Both the position numbers and the translations under genes were made by a program. Below, one piece after another: positions 43,501-52,820 of a stretch of 64,000 nt of DNA. The notes below the pieces were generated by a model. It had not been told where the DNA came from and made no database searches. It saw nothing but the letters and a program-made list of their open reading frames with translations. Source of the stretch: Pithys albifrons albifrons (lineage: Eukaryota > Chordata > Aves > Passeriformes > Thamnophilidae); NCBI RefSeq assembly GCF_047495875.1, contig NC_092480.1, positions 1,178,001-1,242,000 of the forward strand, given 5' to 3'. Numbering within the stretch: the stretch's first letter is position 1; every line of letters begins with the position of its first letter.

Positions 43501-45667
43501 TTCTGGGAAAAAGACATGGCTCTTTTTTGCAGAGGTGTTATGTGGAACATCAGTCTCTGTCCTGGCCACACTAAACCCCTTCACTCCTCTTCTTTCTGCC
43601 TCCAGTGGGATTAATAAAGAGCTGCTGAAGAGCTGCTTATCCAGCAGCTGAATAATGTTTGTGATCCAGGGAGGGGAGGCAGCTTTGGGGAGAGGGAGCA
43701 GAGGGAATGAAGCAGAGATGGGCTGTTGGGGCAGGGGAGGGCGTGGGCCAGGCTGGGTTGTGCTGGCGCGTGGGAAGCGGGCACGGCTGCTCCTGCACCC
43801 AACCTGTTCTGCAGAGAAAAGCTGTGGCTTTCCGGGGCTTGGTGGGGCTGGGCAAGAACGGGCTGAACCCAGACACCAGCAGGAAAAAAAAATTATCTGG
43901 GAACCTCCTGTGAAGGAGGGGAAGTGCTGGAAAGGGGTGCTGTGGACAGACCCATCCACAAAGGGGTGCGCAGCCTCCCCTGAGCTGCTGCCCTGGCACG
44001 GAGCAGCCTGGCACAGCTCGGCTGCTCTCCCAAGCAGAAGTGGCCACATCCAAGCTGGCACCAAATGCCCTGGGAGCCCTCAGGGGAAGGGCCACACCTG
44101 AGAGGCAGGACGGGCTCTGGAGCTTCCCACGGGTGTGGGTTGGGAGCCGGTCGGGCCAGGCTGGTCCCCCGGGGCAGCAGCGCTGTGAGTGTGCCAGGGC
44201 CACGGAGAGGAGCAGGGAGGGGATGGCTGGGAGGCAGGAGGGGGTTGGCTCCCAGCACACTCATCTCCCACCCTGGCACCGCCTGCTGTGCATCCTCAGC
44301 CCCCTCTGGCTCTGGAGCCCTGGGAAACGCTGCTTCCCAGCGGGATGAAGTCTCCTGGGACTCCATGGGCAGGGAAGGCAGCTGTGCCCTGTGGGACTGG
44401 GCACAGGCTGCAGATCTCAGCCAGCATCCACAGAGGCTTGTCTGGAGCTAAGGAAGTTGTGCTAATGATGGTAACAGCCTCAAAACTGGCTCTGGAGAGC
44501 GAGTGCTGCTCTGGGTTTTTCAGGAGAAGATGGGCCTGAGCTGATGAGACAGCCTGTGAGAAGGGTCCTAAAGGAAAAGCCACTTCTTACATTTTTTTCT
44601 TTATTTCAAGAGTGTTTCTTGATGTCTTTAGCCTGTGCTTCCCCATAGAGAGTCCTTCTCTTCTGCAGGCCCAGGCAGCTTTGTAGGCTTTGAAGTGCAG
44701 CTTCACACTTGCTGATTTCCCCAGAAAAACAACCAGTTGTGGGGCTGAACACAACAAGCTGTATCAGGTCTGCAGCTCCTTCTGCAGATGCAACAAGGAG
44801 AGCCAAGGTGTGTTCCCCTGAGAACACCCTCTTCTCTCTGAGTGCCTGGCACATGCCTGGCTGCCTCTCTCAGACACTCCACAGGAGCTGTGGGAATCTC
44901 CAGGAGGGCTCAGAGGTTGTTTTCCTGCTCCAGAGCCCCACGCCACGGCCCCACGTGGACAGGCTTGAGGCTTAATCCACGGGGAGATTAGTGGCTGGGT
45001 TTTATCTTCACACCCCCTGGATCTCATGCTGGTGTGGTCAGATGAATCCCTCTGGGGAGCCCCGAGCCCTGTGCCCAACTCCCTTCAGGGGTGGGAAGAT
45101 CTGTCCCCTGTGCAGTCCCCTGGGGCAGGGGGCAGGTTTGCCAGAGGTGGGCAGGAGATGCTCTGGCTTGCTGAGATGTGCCTCTTGCCATAGCTGGTGA
45201 AGCCCAGGTGGTGGGTGGTGGGTCTCAGAGGTTTCAGACCCGTTGGGAGGGGAGCATCCGTGTCCCTCCCTCCTGCAAGGACATCCCGAGGAGGCACCAA
45301 GCCTGGGGATGTCTCCATGGCTGGGAGAGGAGCGTGAGGGGTGTCCCCCCTGTCCCCAGGAGGGTGGCCCTGTGTGCTCCCCTCGAGGGGGATTTGGTTG
45401 CCAGGACCATCTGTTCTTTCGGCCCGTTGCCATGGTGACAGGGGGCTTGAGATGGGTTGATGAGCTGCGGGCTGGGCACGCTGGGAAAGGAATCCAGGCA
45501 GGAACAGTCTGCCTTGTTTTTCCTTGATGAAAATGAAGGGGAGAGGGAGGGACCCTTCTGGCTCCTCCCTGTGCCCCCCACAGGGCTGTCCTGGCCCCAG
45601 GTCCTCCTGCTCTCCCCTTTCCTTCTACCCCAGGTTGGGTCTCCCATACAGGTGTACAGCAGCAGTG

Positions 45668-46830
45668 AGGTGGGATGGGGCTGTACAGGTGTCTGCAGGT
45701 GTGTGCTGGGGCTGCTCAGGTGTGTGCTGGGGCTGTACAGGTGTGTGCTGAGGATGTACAGATGTGTGCGTGTGTGTGCTGGGGATATACAGGTGTGTAC
45801 AGGTGTGTACAGGTGTGTGCTGGGGATGTGCAGGTGTGTCTGAGGCTGTGCAGGTGTGTTTGAGGCTGCACAGGTGTGTGCAGGTGTGTGCTGGGGCTGT
45901 ACAGGTGTGTTCAGGTGTGTGCTGGGGCTGTTCAGGTGTGTTCAGGTGTGTGCTGGGGGTGTTCAGGTGTGTGCTGGAGCTGTACAGGTGTGTTCAGGTG
46001 TGTCTGAGGCTGTACAGGTGTGTACAGGTGTGTGCTGGGGCTGTAGAGGTGTGTACAGGTGTGTGCTGGGGCTGAACAGGTGTGTCTGAGGCTGTACAGG
46101 TGTGTACAGGTGTGTGCTGGGGCTGTACAGGTGTGTTCAGGTGTGTCTGAGGCTGTAGAGGTGTGTACAGGTGTGTGCTGGGGCTGTAGAGGTGTGTACA
46201 GGTGTGTACTGGGGCTGTACAGGTGTGTTCAGGTGTGTCTGAGGCTGTACAGGTATGTACAGGTGTGTGCTGGGGCTGAACAGGTGTGTCTGAGGCTGCA
46301 CAGGTGTGTTCAGGTGTGTTCAGGTGTGTCTGAGGCTGTACAGGTGTGTACAGGTGTGTGCTGGGGCTGTACAGGTGTGTTCAGGTGTGTACTGGGGCTG
46401 AACAGGTGTGTCTGAGGCTGTACAGGTGTGTACAGGTGTGTGCTGGGGCTGTACAGGTGTGTTCAGGTGTGTCTGAGGCTGTACAGGTGTGTACAGGTGT
46501 GTGCTGGGGCTGTAGAGGTGTGTACAGGTGTGTACTGGGTCTGTACAGGTGTGTTCAGGTATGTCTGAGGCTGTAGAGGTGTGTACAGGTGTGTGCTGGG
46601 GCTGTAGAGGTGTGTACAGGTGTGTCTGAGGCTGTACAGGTGTGTACAGGTGTGTGCTGGGGCTGTACAGGTGTGTTCAGGTGTGTCTGAGGCTGTACAG
46701 GTGTGTACAGGTGTGTACTGGGGCTGTACAGGTGTGTTCAGGTGTCTCTGAGGCTGTACAGGTGTGTACAGGTGTGTGCTGGGGCTGTACAGGTGTGTTC
46801 AGGTGTATGCTGGGGCTGTGCAGTGTAGCC
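45668..46830. repeat. GTGTG-rich minisatellite with higher-order structure
   Basis: The array is made of three modules: TACAGGTGTG or TTCAGGTGTG (10 bp), TGCTGGGGCTG (11 bp) and TCTGAGGCTG (10 bp). They are joined in composite units such as CTGTACAGGTGTGTACAGGT, then GTGTGCTGGGGCTGTACAGG and TGTGTTCAGGTGTGTCTGAG. Composite units of roughly 60-100 bp recur from about 45990 to 46790, showing a higher-order repeat. The plus strand is free of stop codons in some frames, producing cysteine/valine-rich open frames with no gene support. Confidence 0.96.
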
Positions 46831-46954
46831 ATGACCGGGCTCCTGCTCAGCCCCAGCCCCAGCTGAGCCCAGCCCGTGCAGCAGAGTGGGCACATGCCCT
46901 CCCCTTGCCCGTGGGTGCAGCCAGGAGGAGTTTGGCCTCTCAGGTTTGATGTGA

Positions 46955-47330
46955 AGAGTCACTTGTCAGACCAAGTTACTCCCAGTCTTGCCTCTAAATA
47001 AGCCTGGAATAGAGCGAGCCTGGTGAAGGTGGTGCCCTGCTGTCTGTGTGTGAATGGCTCTGCCTGTGTGTGCTTCAAGCGGAAAGGACTAAAAAAAACA
47101 CAAAAGGGGAAACAGTAAATAACTATCTGCTTGTTGACAGTAAGATCTGGGCCAATTCTTGACAGACGAAAATGAAATGAACGCAAGGTGACAGATTGAC
47201 AGAAAGACAGGCATGTTGTTGTGCTAGTTTAGCATCCCGACAGAAACAGCAGCTAATTCGGGTTGCAGAGGACCTCGGGAGGTCACTTACCTGCCTGGTG
47301 AGGTGGATGGGTGTGCTAAACACCTGCTGT
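46955..47330. promoter_or_regulatory. Candidate intronic conserved element
   Basis: Directly after the GTGTG array the texture changes to non-repetitive sequence: CACTTGTCAGACCAAGTTAC, CCTCTAAATAAGCCTGG, GTGTGCTTCAAGCGGAAAGG, AGTAAATAACTATCTGCTTG, TCTTGACAGACGAAAATGAA, GTGACAGATTGACAGAAAG, GCTAATTCGGGTTGC. TGACAG/TGTCA (TALE/MEIS-type) cores occur at least six times. This repeated core in a non-repetitive block is a notable regulatory signature; conservation is inferred. Confidence 0.38.
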
Positions 47331-47394
47331 CAGGAACTCCATACCCCTAATCCCCTCAGCTTGCAGCAGCCAGCAGGAAAGCTGGGGGAGATCT

Positions 47395-47478
47395 GTGGCT
47401 TGGCCATACGATGGTCACAAGGTTGGACTGAGTGATCTTGGAGGTCTTTTCCAACCCTAATGGTTCTGTGATTCTAAA
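47395..47478 (+). mobile_element. CR1-type LINE, 3' tail fragment
   Basis: Ends with GGTTGGACTGAGTGATCTTG, GAGGTCTTTTCCAACCCTAA and GGTTCTGTGATTCTAAAC, the CR1 3' terminus. Only about 80 bp remain. Confidence 0.9.
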
Positions 47479-47724
47479 CACAGAGCTGCTTTTGGGCAGG
47501 ACAGTTGCTGCAGAGGCAGTCTGGGGTTTTTGATGATGAGGCTTTTTGTTTGTTTCTCCTAAATCTGGGGAAGCAGGATCAATGAGATGAGTTATCTCTG
47601 TACTCTGTGGTGGAGTCTCTGTGCTGGCTGCAGTCCCAGACAGGAGATTTTCCCATCCCTGGCCTTACCCCTGCCCTGGACACAGCTCTGGACATGTCTG
47701 CTCCCAGGGCAGGAGGCAAGAGGA

Positions 47725-47833
47725 AGCATTTCAGGTTGGATGGGCCTTAAGCAACCTGGTCTAGTGGCAGGGAGGTTGGAACAAGTTAATCTTTGAGGTT
47801 CCTTCCAACCTAAACCATTCTATGATTTTAGGA
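47725..47833 (+). mobile_element. CR1-type LINE, 3' tail fragment
   Basis: TTTCAGGTTGGATGGGCCTT, AAGCAACCTGGTCTAGTGGC, and CCTTCCAACCTAAACCATTC followed by TATGATTTTAGGATTT mark a CR1 3' end, same orientation as the piece 250 bp to the left. The two have different internal sequence, so they are two insertions and not a duplication. Confidence 0.93.
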
Positions 47834-49429
47834 TTTGGAGCCAGGAACAAGTCTTGAAGGTAAGTCTTTGTTTCCCCAGTGAGAGCTGTGGGAAATGGAG
47901 AAGCAGACATAAGGTTCACTGGCCTGTGCTGGGAGCTGAGAGGAGAAACCAGAGGCTCACATGGCCCTTGGGAGTGCAGGGTGGCTTGAAGTTACCTTTC
48001 TCTTCCCTTGCATCCCAGGTCTGAGTGCAGCAGGACCGAATGTCACCTGTTCCCTTGTGACCAGCAATTCACAAGCACTCATCCTGCTTCTTGTTTGCAG
48101 AGCAAATGCCCTTTTCCTGTTGGCTCTGCCCTCCCTGCAGTGGGGAATCAGCATATTCTGGTCTTGAAGCTTCTCCCAGATTTATGAGCTTGCTCTCACC
48201 TTGAGAGTGAGGCTCCCTTGCCCTGGGAAAGCTCTGAAACCCAAAACACCAATTGCTGACTTAAGCAAACACCATTGATCCTCCTGCAAATAAAAACTCT
48301 TTCCTTTTTAGGACAGGGGTGGTTGAGATTTTTATTGTTGTCCTCTCTGTATTTCTCTTCCTCTGGAGACATGAGTCCCAAAGGGTTCTGAGCAAAATCA
48401 ACGTGATTTGAAAACAACTCATCGATGGTTCTTATGGGGGATATTTCCTCCTTGCCAGAGACCAACAAACCCCCCACAAAAACCTCCTCTCAGTTTTCCT
48501 CCTCTCCCCTTGAAAGGCAAGGTTCTTTAATTGGCTTTTAATCTGGGGAAGACAGAGCTGTTTGCATTGAATTGGTAATAGGGGATAATATCTTACCCTG
48601 AGTGATGGGTTATTTGATCCTGTGCGTCAGAAACCTGAGCACATGTCTGGGAAACCGGGTGGGGAGGGGGATCCCAGCCTGGCTCAGGGCCCAAACAGGA
48701 GCACAGCTGCTTTTTTATTCCCAATAAGAACTGGAAATAAGGTGGGGAACAATGACCTTTTGTCCTGGTGCTCCAGGGGATCCAAAGGTACTGGGGCAGG
48801 CTGGGGAAAGCCTTCAGAGATCTTTGAGGACAAGGGGGGCTCCCACTGGGCAGTTCTGGTGTGGGGACATGGTGTTGACCTTCCAGTGTCCCACATTGGC
48901 CCTGGCTGTGGCTGCACAGGCACAAACATTGCCCTGGGTGCTGGCTGAGCCCTGCTCAGTCCCTCCACGGGCTCTGTGCCTCCTGCACACACTCACCTCC
49001 TTCTGTGTCCCTGAATGTCACTGCCAGGCACTGCCAGTCCCACACTGGGCTCTGAGAGGGGCGATAAATCAGGCAAGTCACCAGTTCCCTGGCACAAAGT
49101 GTTCCCAGCTCTGGGAGCACCACGGAGGGTTGTGTGAGACCCAGAGTGAGGAGCATTGGTGTCCCCAGCCCAGGGTTTGGGTAGGAGCTGCTTCACCCAC
49201 TCCGGGGGTGCTGCTTTGGGTCTGGGGGAGCTGTGCCAGTCCCTGAGCACTGAGCCCAGTGAAACGTGCTCTTAAATGCCTCCTGGCTCAAAGCTGACTC
49301 AAGCACACAAGGGAAACTTGTTGATGTGGATGACACTGTTCGTTCCTGGCTGGTTCTGTTTGGTTTGGTTTTGTTTCTTGCTGCAGCTGCCTTTGGAGCA
49401 ATAAATAGCTGTGGAGCTTGCCTGTGGTC

Positions 49430-49620
49430 TGTGCAAAGTAGTTAATATTTAATCAGAGGGCTGAAGCTGGATTTGTTCAGTTGGCACAAAGATAAAAATT
49501 GCTTTTTCTGGGTTTAGAGCTAGGCTGAGAAGGCCAGACTTTCAAAAAAAAAAGCCTGGGGTCAGCTTTTAATTAATCAATTTAAGATTGGAACACACTG
49601 GTCAGTGACAGATTTTGTAA
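49430..49620. promoter_or_regulatory. Candidate intronic conserved element, TAAT-rich
   Basis: AGTTAATATTTAATCAGAGG, GCACAAAGATAAAAATTGC and GCTTTTAATTAATCAATTTA give dense TAAT and AATCA cores and one ACAAAG SOX/TCF-like site. Non-repetitive. Inferred. Confidence 0.28.
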
Positions 49621-50643
49621 ACACCTCAGCTCCCAGCAAACCACTCTAATAAATGCCAAAGCATCTGAAATGACTGGCACTCAGCATGCCCCTGGTGTGA
49701 AATATTATTTATAGAGTAAGTCCTGCTGACACAGTCTAGCAACGTGTTATCTCCATCCACTCCCCTCCTGCTCCTTCTCGGGGTTTTCCTCCAGGTCTGT
49801 TCCCATGGTTGGATTCTGCTTCCCAAGAAACAAAAGCTGAGAGGGATTTCCTTCCTCTAACAAGATCTGGCTTCCCTCTGGCTTTGTTGGTATTAAGGAT
49901 CCAGGCCCTTGATGACTATTCATGCAGAAACCCTGCTGAAAACTCCTGAGGGAGAGAGGTTGAGCTTTTATTTCCCCATTAGCAGTTCTTACCACCTTTC
50001 CAGCAGGTATCCAATCGGATTCCATGGCCACACTGCCTGGAAAGACAGAGACACACTGACCTTAGAAATTGGCTGTTCCCTTTGCAGAGACAGAGGAGTG
50101 AACCCTGTGGGTACCCAGGGCCAGCCAGACCCCCCTGCTGTGTTGGCAGAGCTCAACCCCTGCTTGGGGGATCCCTGGTTGGAGCCCAACTGCTCCTGTT
50201 TGCAACATCTCCACCTCGACTTCAGCTCGTTGTAGGAGTTGGGCAATCCCTGAGGTTCTCCAGTATATTTTGCAGTGCCAGGTCTCTGGATTATCATCCC
50301 TTGAGACTGAGCAGAGGGATGGCCAAGGCTCGGCCAGCTGGTGCTCTCCTTGTGTAGGAGGGCACGGCTCACTTGTGAGAAGGACCAAGCAGCAGCATGT
50401 CAGCTCTGGCTCCTGATGACTGGAACATCGGGCTGCTAAAACCCAGCGACTGGATGAGGTCATGGAGCCCAGCTGGCCACCCCCAGGGGCCAGGGCCCTG
50501 TCAGGGCTTGTTTCTGAGCGTGCTGGGGTTTGTGTGCTGGGCACTTGTGGAAAGGATGGAGACCTTGGTGCTGACCCTGCGGGTTAAAACACTCCCTGTG
50601 TGGGCTGAGCTGCCTCGGGGACAGATCGTGTCCAGTCACCCTG

Positions 50644-51560
50644 CAGGATGGGATGTGAAGGGTGCAGGATGGGATGTGAAGGGTGCAGGATGGGATGTGA
50701 GGGGTGCAGGATGGGATGTGAGGGATGCAGGATGGGGATGTGAGGGGTGCAGGATGGGATGTGAAGGGTGCAGGATGGGATGTGAAGGGTGCAGGATGGG
50801 ATGTGAGGGATGCAGGATGGGGATGTGAGGGGTGGAGGTTTGGGGGGTGCAGGATGGGATGTGAAGGGTGCAGGATGGGATGTGAGGGATGCAGGATGGG
50901 GATGTGAGGGGTGGAGGTTTGGGGGGTGCAGGATGGGATGTGAAGGGTGCAGGATGGGATCTGAGGGATGCAGGATGGGGATGTGAGGGGTGGAGGTTTG
51001 GGGGGTGCAGGATGGGATGTGAAGGGTGCAGGATGGGATCTGAGGGATGCAGGATTGGGGGGTGCAGGATGGGGTGTGAGGGATGCAGGGATAGGGATGT
51101 GAGGGATGCAGGATGGGGATGTGAGGGATGCAGGATGGGGATGTGAGGGATGCAGGATTAGGAATGTGAGGGTTGTAGGACTGGGAAGGCAGTGATTGCA
51201 GGGTGAGGATGTGAGAGATACGGAATGGGGATGTGAGGGATGCAGGATTGGGAAGGCAGGATGGGGATGTGAGGGTTGTAGGACTGGGAAGGCAGGGATA
51301 GTAGGGTGAGGATGTGAGAGATACAGGGATAGGGATGTGAGGGATGCAGGATGCAGATGTGAGGGGTGCAGTGTGGGAATGTCAGGGATGCAGGATTGGA
51401 AATGCAGGGGTTGCAGGGTGGGGATGTGAGGAGTGCAGGATGTGGCTGCAGGGGTTGCAGGATGGAATGTGAGCGTTGCAGGATGGGGATGTGAGCATTA
51501 CAGGATGTGGAATGTGAGGGCTGCAGGATGGAATGTGAGGGCTGCAGGAAGGGGATTCCG
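50644..51560. repeat. About 21-bp GGATGTGAGGG-type minisatellite, decaying rightward
   Basis: Units of GGTGCAGGATGGGATGTGAA plus G run from 50644 with high identity. Composite units with GTGGAGGTTTGGGGGGTGCA recur about every 80-90 bp (near 50829, 50910, 50990), a higher-order repeat. From about 51160 units become divergent (ATTGGGAAGGCAG, GATACGGAATGG, GTTGTAGGACTGG) and the array fades by about 51560. The gradient implies newer amplification at the left end. Confidence 0.95.
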
Positions 51561-51599
51561 AGGTTTCAGGATGGGGTTAATGCTCTGCACCAAGGCATC

Positions 51600-52130
51600 C
51601 TTTGTTCTGGGCAGGCTGCTGAGGTTTGGAAATGGAGCGCTAAGGAGTGAGCAGCACAAAATAGATACGTCCGCACTTTATGCTGCTGATTCTCAGTTTC
51701 AACAGCTGTTCCATTCGGAAGGGATGAGCGCGTACTCCGGCTTAGCAGGAGTCAATTAAAAATAAACCGAGGGAGCGGATTGGTGTCGGAGCCCAGCGAC
51801 GCTCATCGGCATAAAAGTTGCATCCTCTCCCGCTTGAATTCTCGCTCCAATTTGCCACGGGCGGCAGGAAGGGACCGGAGCTCTCATTAGCATGGACATG
51901 CTTTGGTTGCACCGATTCCCGGCTTTGTTCTGCTCCGGGTGGGCCGAGCCCCCCTGCCCCGAGCCCCTCTGTGCCGCGGGAGGGTACACGGCTGTCCCCG
52001 CGGGTGGCACTGCCCGCCTGCCCGGGCGGATTGGCAGCGGCCAGCGGGCATCTGCAGGCGGCGGGGAGGGGCAGGAAAGCGCTGCTGCCTTTTGTTCTTG
52101 CCTTTTTATTTTTTTTTTACCTTCCGTGGC
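51600..52130 (+). promoter_or_regulatory. Second CpG-rich, promoter-like block inside the presumed intron
   Basis: CpG density is raised from about 51640 to 52085, between two minisatellites and outside either array. Motifs include AAAATAGATACGTCCGCAC, AGCGCGTACTCCGGC, CAATTAAAAATAAACCGAGG, a TATA-like CATAAAAG at 51810-51817 and GC-rich sequence after it (GCCACGGGCGGCAGGAAGG). An ATG at 51892 opens a frame with a weak hydrophobic start (MDMLWLH, then FPALFC), but the frame then runs into the minisatellite. It could be an alternative promoter, an intronic enhancer-CpG island, or chance GC enrichment. Confidence 0.33.
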
Positions 52131-52213
52131 CAGAATATGGCAATGGGTTGTGGCCATCCTTGGGGGACCTTCCCTCTGCTTCCCCAAAGCTCTGGCTGAG
52201 CCCCTCACCTGCA

Positions 52214-52820
52214 CAGGTGACTTCCCACTGTCTGGGGTGCACAGAGAGCATCCTGCTGTCTGGGGTGGGATGCACAGGGAGCATCCTCCTGTCTGGGGTG
52301 CACAGAGAGCATCCTGCTGTCTGGGGTGGGATGCACAGGGAGCATCCTCCTGTCTGGGGTGCACAGGGAGCATCCTGCTGTCTGGGATGGGATGCACAGG
52401 GAGCATCCTCCTGTCTGGGGTGCACAGGGAGCATCCTGCTGTCTGGGGTGCACAGGGAGCATCCTCCTGTCTGGGGTGCACAGGGAGCATCCTGCTGTCT
52501 GGGGTGCACAGAGAGCATTCTGCTGTCTGGGATGGGATGCACAGGGAGCATCCCACTGTCTGGGGTGCACAGAGAGCATCCTGCTGTCTGGGATGGGATG
52601 CACAGGGAGCATCCTCCTGTCTGGGGTGCACAGGGAGCATCCTGCTCTCTGGGGTGGGATGTACAGGGAGCATCCCAGGGTCTGGGGTGCACAGGGAGCA
52701 TCCTGCTGTCTGGGGTGGGATGCACAGGTGACATCCTGCTGTCTGGGATGGGATGCACAGAGACCATCCTGCTGTCTGGGATGGGATGCACAGAGACCAT
52801 CCTGCTGTCTGGGGTGCCCA
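52214..52820. repeat. 28/33-bp minisatellite, about 20 units
   Basis: The unit is TGTCTGGGGTGCACAGGGAG followed by CATCCTCC or CATCCTGC (28 bp). About half carry a 5-bp GGGAT insertion (GGGGTGGGATGCACAGG, 33 bp). Long and short units often alternate. The first unit borders a candidate donor site at 52217. Open frames over 200 codons on both strands are repeat-driven. Confidence 0.96.

Larger units (their letters stand above)
40920..45665. other. Presumed intron 1, single-copy DNA
   Basis: No exon is supportable. It contains a 30-bp duplication at about 41381-41442, an inverted repeat at 41186-41204 inside a candidate conserved block, and a TAAT-rich piece near 43460-43490 (GATAATTGTTAATTATTACC). 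From about 43650 to 45600 it is GC-rich. Confidence 0.55.
46831..50640. other. Presumed intron 1, single-copy DNA with two CR1 pieces
   Basis: No exon is supportable. The interval holds a strong candidate conserved block (about 46955-47330), two CR1 tails and a TAAT-rich segment near 49430-49620 (AGTTAATATTTAATCAGAGG, TTTTAATTAATCAATTTAAG). Confidence 0.55.
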
